A stretch of DNA of 25,736 nt from an uncultured Collinsella sp. (lineage in GTDB: Bacteria > Actinomycetota > Coriobacteriia > Coriobacteriales > Coriobacteriaceae), in NCBI GenBank assembly GCA_900541665.1, contig UQKV01000030.1:1-25736 (forward strand), in the 5' to 3' direction. A model generated the notes under the pieces. The model worked only from the letters and a program-made list of their open reading frames with translations. It was not told the origin of the DNA and did no database searches. Both the position numbers and the translations under genes were made by a program. Of this stretch, positions 21,518-25,736 are shown one piece after another; the stretch's first letter is position 1; every line of letters starts with the position of its first letter.

Positions 21518-22999
21518 ATGAGCGATGAGACGTATGGCCGCGAGGATGCGGCCCAGGATGCGGAAGCATGTGCCGAAGCCCTGGAGAGCCTTGACCGGAT
21601 CGCGCTAGACGAGCTCTCGTTTAGCGATTCGATCGTCGACGCGCAGGACGAGGCGCACGAAGACACTGAGGACGAAGGCAGCGACGCCAAAGACACTCCT
21701 GACGAAGCCGAAGAGGACGATAGCGAGGCCGACGACCAGCCCGGATCCGACACGGGCGAGGAAACCGTCTTGCTCGACAGCTTGCCGGCCGAGGATTCGC
21801 TGACCCGCGAGCTTCCTGGCCTGGGTTCCGCACCAGCCGTGGACGAGACCATCGCCATGGGCGATATTCCCCTTCCGTCCGTCCCCTCGGCACGCGAGGC
21901 CGAGGTCCGCCATCGCAAGATGTCGCCCAAGCGCCGCAATCTAATGGTCGCCGGCGCTGTGGTCGCTGCGCTTGTCGCCGGCGGCGCAGGCTATGCTGCC
22001 TGGAACGGATATCAGCAAGAGCAGGCTGCCGCTGTCGCCGCCAATGCCCACACGATGATGTCGGTGCAGATTGGCGTGCATGCCGCGGGCCTCGACTGTT
22101 CCACCGGCTCCAAGATTCCCGTACAGGTGAGCGGTCAGGACGCTGATGGCTCATCCGTGAGCGAAACGCTCTATGTTGACGAGCACGGCCGCGGCATCAA
22201 ACTGCTGCCCGGCGATTACACGCTCTCCATCGCTGCCTCCCCCATCGCGGCCGACGGCACCATCTATACCGTCCCGACCACCAAGGCGCAGGTCACGATC
22301 AAGAGCGACGGACAGGACCTAAGCAGCCAGGCCGCCTTTAAGCTCAAGGTGCCTTCGGCCGACACGGTAACCGACGACCAGATCGATGCCGCCGCCAAAT
22401 ATGCCGAGGAGGGAGGCGCGAGCTCCGCCGCGGCTGCCAAAGTACTCCAGCAGGCGGCAACCGCGCGGCGCGACGCCGCCGTCAATGCCGTGAGCGCGCA
22501 AAAGGCACAGGCGGCCCGTGATGCCGACGCCCGCCACAAGGCAACCGACCTCTACCAGCTCGATATCCCCGTCGAGTGGTACGGCAAGGTCGAGACTTGG
22601 CAAAATGGCAGCACGCTATGCATCTATCTTGCCGGCGACAGCGATACGCCGATTGTGACGCTCGTCGCGGTGCGCGAGGGCGAGAGCTCTACGCCCGATG
22701 AGGGCGATACGGTTTTGGGTGCGGCCAATCTAGGCAACGGTTATACCGTCTATGCCAGCGGCCCCGTCTATCCGTACGTGGTGCCCCAGACCATCAACGG
22801 ACGGACGCAGAATCCCGTGTCAACCTACCCCATGGACACGGCCATTGAGCTTGTCGAGCTCACGACCGGTAACCGCTACACCTATAGCCAGATCAAGAAC
22901 GTACTGGTCGGCAAAGACGGCAAAGCCGACGCCGCGACCAAACTCGAGACCGACTACCTCGCCCAGATTCTCCTGCCGAGCATCAAGGCCCAGGACTAG
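21518..22999 (+). CDS. Single-pass membrane-anchored surface protein of unknown function
   Basis: This 493-residue protein has a long acidic, disordered N-terminus (about 1-130, rich in Asp/Glu). A basic patch (RHRKMSPKRR) and one membrane helix (about 141-162, NLMVAGAVVAALVAGGAGYAAW) follow, which places the acidic part inside the cell and the rest outside. The outer part begins with a beta-rich region (MMSVQIGVHAAGLDCSTGSKIPVQVSG, then LLPGDYTLSIAASPI). It continues with an Ala-rich helical, probably coiled-coil stretch (about 275-330) and ends in a folded domain (LYQLDIPVEWYGKVETW to the end). The ATG at 21518 has GGGGGA upstream; an earlier in-frame ATG at 21467 has none. I do not recognise the family. 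Similar-looking cell-envelope proteins are common in Coriobacteriia. Confidence 0.82.
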   Translation: MSDETYGREDAAQDAEACAEALESLDRIALDELSFSDSIVDAQDEAHEDTEDEGSDAKDTPDEAEEDDSEADDQPGSDTGEETVLLDSLPAEDSLTRELPGLGSAPAVDETIAMGDIPLPSVPSAREAEVRHRKMSPKRRNLMVAGAVVAALVAGGAGYAAWNGYQQEQAAAVAANAHTMMSVQIGVHAAGLDCSTGSKIPVQVSGQDADGSSVSETLYVDEHGRGIKLLPGDYTLSIAASPIAADGTIYTVPTTKAQVTIKSDGQDLSSQAAFKLKVPSADTVTDDQIDAAAKYAEEGGASSAAAAKVLQQAATARRDAAVNAVSAQKAQAARDADARHKATDLYQLDIPVEWYGKVETWQNGSTLCIYLAGDSDTPIVTLVAVREGESSTPDEGDTVLGAANLGNGYTVYASGPVYPYVVPQTINGRTQNPVSTYPMDTAIELVELTTGNRYTYSQIKNVLVGKDGKADAATKLETDYLAQILLPSIKAQD

Positions 23000-23072
23000 C
23001 CGGGCGCAGCAAGGTGCTCCCCAACCGTGATGAAGGAGCCAGGAGGTCCTGACCCCACAGGTCCATAGATGA

Positions 23073-24425
23073 TTAGGCAAGGAGCCACTTCCATGCGGGC
23101 ACAACGTGTACCACACCATGCTCGCATGGAATATCGGTCTGTTCATCCATGGTAACGATTGCCGACTCGCCAAGATCGAACTGGGTCATCGAGGCATCAA
23201 GCGCGGCAATTTCGCGCTCGCGCGTTTTCTCACTTGCCATATCCGCACTCACCTGAATCAGGCTATAAGCCCGCATGAGAAGCGCGTCCCCAGCCACAAA
23301 GTCCACCTCATGGCTTTTGCTCTTCTCTTTGATTAGCAGGCGGCAGACCGAGCCGGTCCTCACCGCGGGAGTCCTTCTTCTTAGCGCATTGAACACTGCG
23401 GTCTCGAGCCTCTGGCCCTGGTCCAATGCCGATGCGGGAGAGAATGCTCCAAACATCGCAGGGTCGACAGCGTAGACCTTAGACGCAGACCGCATGTTAT
23501 TTGCCAGTGAACGCGTGAACTCCGGCACAGAAAATAACAGGTAGGCGTCCTCATAATACTCAAGCAAATCGCTGAGCGAATTACGGCTGACGGGTATCTG
23601 TCTGCTCTTGAACTCGTTGTACACTTTGTTCACTGACAGCTCTCGTCCCGAAGATGCCATACACCGCGTCAAGAACAGCGATGCCAGGCGAGGGTTCTTG
23701 ACGTCGTACCGTTCAACGACGTCCATGGCGACCGTTCGCGAAGCATATTCCTGTAGCAGCTGAATCGCGTCTGCAGGCGTCTGCTCAAGTGTCGCGATGA
23801 ATCCCCCTCGTTCAAGATACCCGATCAGATGATGTCGAAGCAGCGCTGCATCGCTCGGGGAAAAGGTCGCATCTGGCTCGGGAACACTCCCCGTCTTATA
23901 TCGAACGTATTCCGAAAAACTCAACGGAAAAAGCTCTCGCACAAGAGAACGACCCCTGAACTCGCTCTTAAGTTCTGAGGACAGCATCTTAGAAGAAGAT
24001 CCCGTCACATAGACGGTCGCTTTCTCCGTATCGACTACACGCCGCAGAAACGCACCCCATTCGGGAATTTCTTGGATCTCGTCAAAGAAAATGTAAGCGC
24101 CCTCGGTTCGAGCAGCAGGATACAGCGCATAGAACGTGTCGAGCACGTCCGCCAGCAGCGATGGCTCATACGGGCGCAAGCGCTCATCCTCAAAATTGAA
24201 GTAAAGCATCCGGTCAAGCTCGACGCCCCGGCTCTGAAGCCGCCGCATCTCCTGATACAAGCGATACGTCTTTCCACAACGGCGGGCCCCCACAATCACA
24301 TTTACGATGTTGTCGCGCTTTGGCTCCTGTGGGTTTCCTAGATCAAGGTCTCGCTCAAAGACCTGCGGAACCCCCTGCTGTTCAAAGTCCTTTATTTTCT
24401 GGGCGATCAAGTCGTTGAATGCCAT
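23073..24425 (-). CDS. AAA ATPase with DUF4143 C-terminal domain
   Basis: This 450-residue protein belongs to the AAA_14/DUF4143 group. Walker A is GARRCGKT (46-53), Walker B is YIFFDEIQEI (D115, E116), and the sensor-like VYVTGSSSKMLSSEL follows, with the family phrase FRGRSLVRELFPLSFSEY. The C-terminal DUF4143 part contains LETAVFNALRRR and HEVDFVAGD, a nuclease-like-fold signature whose activity is not established. A winged-helix-like linker lies between (NKVYNEFKSRQIPVSRNSLSDLLEYYEDAYLLF). Such proteins are frequent in gut anaerobes, usually as stand-alone accessory genes. GGAG lies four bases before the ATG. The promoter -10 box sits inside a large inverted repeat. GC content is visibly lower than in the adjacent surface-protein gene, a hint of transfer. 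Confidence 0.9.
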   Translation of the reverse strand: MAFNDLIAQKIKDFEQQGVPQVFERDLDLGNPQEPKRDNIVNVIVGARRCGKTYRLYQEMRRLQSRGVELDRMLYFNFEDERLRPYEPSLLADVLDTFYALYPAARTEGAYIFFDEIQEIPEWGAFLRRVVDTEKATVYVTGSSSKMLSSELKSEFRGRSLVRELFPLSFSEYVRYKTGSVPEPDATFSPSDAALLRHHLIGYLERGGFIATLEQTPADAIQLLQEYASRTVAMDVVERYDVKNPRLASLFLTRCMASSGRELSVNKVYNEFKSRQIPVSRNSLSDLLEYYEDAYLLFSVPEFTRSLANNMRSASKVYAVDPAMFGAFSPASALDQGQRLETAVFNALRRRTPAVRTGSVCRLLIKEKSKSHEVDFVAGDALLMRAYSLIQVSADMASEKTREREIAALDASMTQFDLGESAIVTMDEQTDIPCEHGVVHVVPAWKWLLA

Positions 24426-24433
24426 GATTCTCC

Positions 24434-24493
24434 AATCTTGCTCTCTAGCTAATCAAAATTATAGCGGTTCTTGATTAATTAGAGAGCAAGATT
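24434..24493 (-). promoter_or_regulatory. 23-bp inverted repeat enclosing the promoter of the AAA/DUF4143 gene
   Basis: 24434-24456 and 24471-24493 are inverted copies matching at 21 of 23 positions, separated by 14 bases. On the minus strand the gap contains a perfect TATAAT (plus 24458-24463). The transcript would start inside the left arm, about 30 bases from the ATG at 24425. A further TTGATTAA half-site lies at 24503-24510. The layout suits a symmetric operator that occludes the promoter. Confidence 0.72.
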
Positions 24494-24544
24494 ATGTCTG
24501 ACTTGATTAACACTTAAGCAAGTTTTTCACTATTTCTGCTCGAA

Positions 24545-24600
24545 GGATGCCGAGTGGCTGAGAGGACAACCAAGCTCGAATGCGACTCCCTGGGCAGTCG
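24545..24600 (+). other. Possible tRNA-Ser-like 5' remnant
   Basis: AAGGATGCCGAGTGGCTGAG resembles the acceptor/D-arm start of a tRNA-Ser. The expected anticodon stem, variable arm and T arm do not form, and no CCA end follows. The stretch also contains CGACT/AGTCG around CCCTGGGC. It may be a decayed tRNA left by an old integration, or chance. Confidence 0.25.
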
Positions 24601-24604
24601 ATTT

Positions 24605-24634
24605 GGGACGGGACTTTTTTGACTACCCCGTCCC
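24605..24634. repeat. GGGACGGG hairpin with GACTA in the loop
   Basis: GGGACGGG (24605-24612) pairs with CCCGTCCC (24627-24634). The loop is ACTTTTTTGACTAC. It lies just past the end of the small minus-strand gene. It shares its GGGACG arm and GACTA loop with the hairpins at 12329-12362 and 16533-16568. Confidence 0.5.
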
Positions 24635-24668
24635 AGAAAATCATCGCCAAATTAGCTACTTGATGCAA

Positions 24669-24842
24669 TTAGCGCCACGGGTCAGCTTCGAACATCGGCT
24701 CACGCTCGGGGCGTCGGTCGCTGTAGGGGTCGTAACCGTCATCGTCCTCGTTCTCGGCACGGATGTAGGGGTCGCGCGGCTTGGGCGCCGGTTTGGACGT
24801 GGGCCTGGGCGCCGGCGCGCTTGTCTTGATCTCGTCTTTCAT
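24669..24842 (-). CDS. Small Pro/Asp-rich protein (57 residues)
   Basis: A short gene reads MKDEIKTSAPAPRPTSKPAP, then a charged stretch with DPYIRAENEDDDGYDPYSD, ending MFEADPWR. AGGAG lies eight bases before the ATG at 24842; an ATG two codons earlier (24848) is too close to it, though possible. The protein is hydrophilic, with a Pro/Lys-rich first half and an acidic, Tyr-containing second half, and is probably disordered. No membrane segment or known domain is seen. It lies behind the terminator of the clpB-type gene, so it should have its own promoter within 24849-24890. The coding quality (clean ribosome site, GC-rich third positions) supports a real gene. Confidence 0.65.
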   Translation of the reverse strand: MKDEIKTSAPAPRPTSKPAPKPRDPYIRAENEDDDGYDPYSDRRPEREPMFEADPWR

Positions 24843-24892
24843 CTGCATAGCTCCTTACATCGCATCCGTTCGGCATCATCGATTGTCGCACG

Positions 24893-24929
24893 AAAAAGGG
24901 CGGCGGACCCGATTGGATCCGCCGCCCTT
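24893..24929 (-). terminator. Rho-independent terminator after the ClpB-type 3' end
   Basis: A 12-bp stem (24896-24907 with 24918-24929) and a 10-base loop are followed on the minus strand by TTTTT. It lies 41 bases after the stop codon at 24971, so it is the natural end of that transcript. Confidence 0.93.
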
Positions 24930-24970
24930 GGCGTTTTGCGATGAGGGGCGGTTTAAAGCCGGCCCAAAAT

Positions 24971-25275
24971 CTACTCGGCGTCGGGAACTTCGTAGGTGGC
25001 CGCCGGCGTGTTGTCGCACGCGACGGTAAAGCCGCCGTCCTTGTCGACATCGACCGTCACCTGATCGCCCTCGCGCACCGTGCCGTCGATAATAGCGGCG
25101 GCAATGGCATCCACGACCTCGCGCTGGACCAGACGCTTGAGCGGACGAGCGCCAAAGACCGGGTCCAGGCCGCCCACGGCGAGCATCTGCTTGGCCGCCG
25201 GGGTGATGGCAAGCGTCATGCGCTCCTTGGCCAGACGCGCGCGGACGTCGGCGAGCTGGATGTCGACGATCTTCT
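24971..25275 (-). pseudogene. clpB: clpB 3' fragment (D2 small domain only)
   Basis: About 100 residues match the C-terminal end of the ClpB disaggregase: RIVDIQL-type helix, DPVFGARPLKR (the sensor-2 GAR motif) and the REVVDAIAAAIIDGTVREGDQVTVDVD tail. ClpB normally has some 850 residues with an N domain, two AAA modules and a coiled-coil propeller. Everything before the last subdomain is missing here and is replaced by radical-SAM sequence. The native terminator behind it is intact. Confidence 0.85.
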
Positions 25276-25736
25276 CGATCTGCATAAGTCCCCACTCCGA
25301 AGCCAAGACATTGTTGTCGAGCAGTACAGCATGCTTATGCCCGTCGAGGAATTCTTCGATGTCAGCGTGTGCCCGGACTTCACCTTCCTTATAGGGCACG
25401 ACGCACCACGAACAGCGGTTCACGCATCCGCGCGTCAGAAACCCATAGGCTTCTTTGACCCCATAAAGCGAGTAATCCGGGCATATATGTTCGATCTCTT
25501 CGGGAAGAATCGTCGCATAGTCCCTGTAACCCGTCCCGGCACGCACGACCTCGCAGTCGTAGCGATCCGTACAATCGCGCGAAAAGGTAAAGACCTTCGA
25601 CATATAGACCTTGTCATAACGCCTCGCCGCGGGATCGGCGAACTCCACCGTATCGCCCCGGCGCTTGTGCCATGCCGAGAGTTTCATCAGCGCTATGTTC
25701 GGGAAGTTATGCCCGTCCACATCTACCAGTCCTATG
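24971..25736 (-). CDS. Hybrid open frame: radical-SAM N-terminal part joined to ClpB C-terminal part (5' end outside window)
   Basis: The frame enters the window at 25736 and reads IGLVDVDGHNFPNIALMKLS, so its true start lies just beyond the edge. The first part (down to about 25270) is a radical-SAM protein of the kind carried by phages and conjugative elements, with the cluster motif CVNRCSWC (C-x3-C-x2-C) and LLDNNVLASEWGLMQIEKIVD. From about 25270 the protein becomes the end of ClpB: IVDIQLADVRARLAKERMTL, then GLDPVFGARPLKRLVQREV. The radical-SAM part lacks its second half, and the ClpB part lacks both ATPase domains. The two fuse in frame at a place where both families could read (E)KIVDI. 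Neither half is likely to work as usual. The radical-SAM side is less GC-rich than the ClpB side. An assembly join is a serious alternative. Confidence 0.8.
   Translation of the reverse strand, partial: IGLVDVDGHNFPNIALMKLSAWHKRRGDTVEFADPAARRYDKVYMSKVFTFSRDCTDRYDCEVVRAGTGYRDYATILPEEIEHICPDYSLYGVKEAYGFLTRGCVNRCSWCVVPYKEGEVRAHADIEEFLDGHKHAVLLDNNVLASEWGLMQIEKIVDIQLADVRARLAKERMTLAITPAAKQMLAVGGLDPVFGARPLKRLVQREVVDAIAAAIIDGTVREGDQVTVDVDKDGGFTVACDNTPAATYEVPDAE

Noticed and set aside
19737..21569. Minus-strand open frame of 610 codons
   Set aside because: It is antisense to the TetR and DUF5692 genes, both with clear starts and recognisable folds.
24545..24600. TPP riboswitch, suggested by GGCTGAGAGG
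   Set aside because: The rest of the TPP core and the second helix are missing, and no thiamine gene follows.

Overview
The window reads as a piece of a high-GC gut actinobacterium of the class Coriobacteriia, most likely Collinsella or a close relative. That is an inference from protein flavour and codon use, from a mannose-type PTS operon carrying a DUF956 gene, and from the style of the intergenic hairpins. No marker gene in the window proves it. The window falls into a mobile part (about 1-12200) and a chromosomal part (about 12200 to the end).

Mobile part. Positions 39-6706 hold a tyrosine integrase broken by a one-base frameshift, an unknown reverse-strand gene, and a compact plus-strand operon: a small excisionase-like DNA-binding protein, a DnaB-like RecA-fold ATPase, a MobC-like relaxosome protein, a VirD4/TraG-type coupling protein and a MOBP-like relaxase. 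No other type IV secretion genes are seen, so I read this as an integrative mobilizable element (IME) that brings its own coupling protein and borrows a mating channel. After the relaxase terminator come about 490 bases without a gene. This stretch holds a strong oriT-like hairpin and a loosely duplicated hairpin array. The cargo on the minus strand is a two-gene operon: an MmeI-like fused restriction-methylation enzyme followed, with a one-base overlap, by a GmrSD-type DUF262/HNH protein. Two related long hairpins lie upstream of this operon. Next come a tandem 11-bp direct repeat and tRNA-Arg(CCT), whose 3' end faces the element. This is a plausible integration site, but the other attachment site is not in the window.

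Chromosomal part. The minus-strand operon manX-manY-manZ encodes EIIAB, EIIC and EIID of a mannose-family PTS. An intergenic terminator separates it from a DUF956 gene. Upstream lie a long AT-rich regulatory region, an orphan hypA that most likely starts at TTG, and a 925-residue multi-cluster Fe-S/FAD pyridine-nucleotide oxidoreductase. That enzyme is divergent from a TetR regulator and a DUF5692 multi-pass membrane protein. The shared control region holds three operator-like sites, which ties the three genes together as one redox module of unknown substrate. Then follow a surface-anchored unknown protein, an AAA/DUF4143 ATPase whose -10 box sits inside a 23-bp inverted repeat, and a 57-residue Pro/Asp-rich protein.

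The window ends in a hybrid reading frame. A radical-SAM N-terminal part runs in frame into the C-terminal small domain of ClpB. This is either a real recombination scar or an assembly join.
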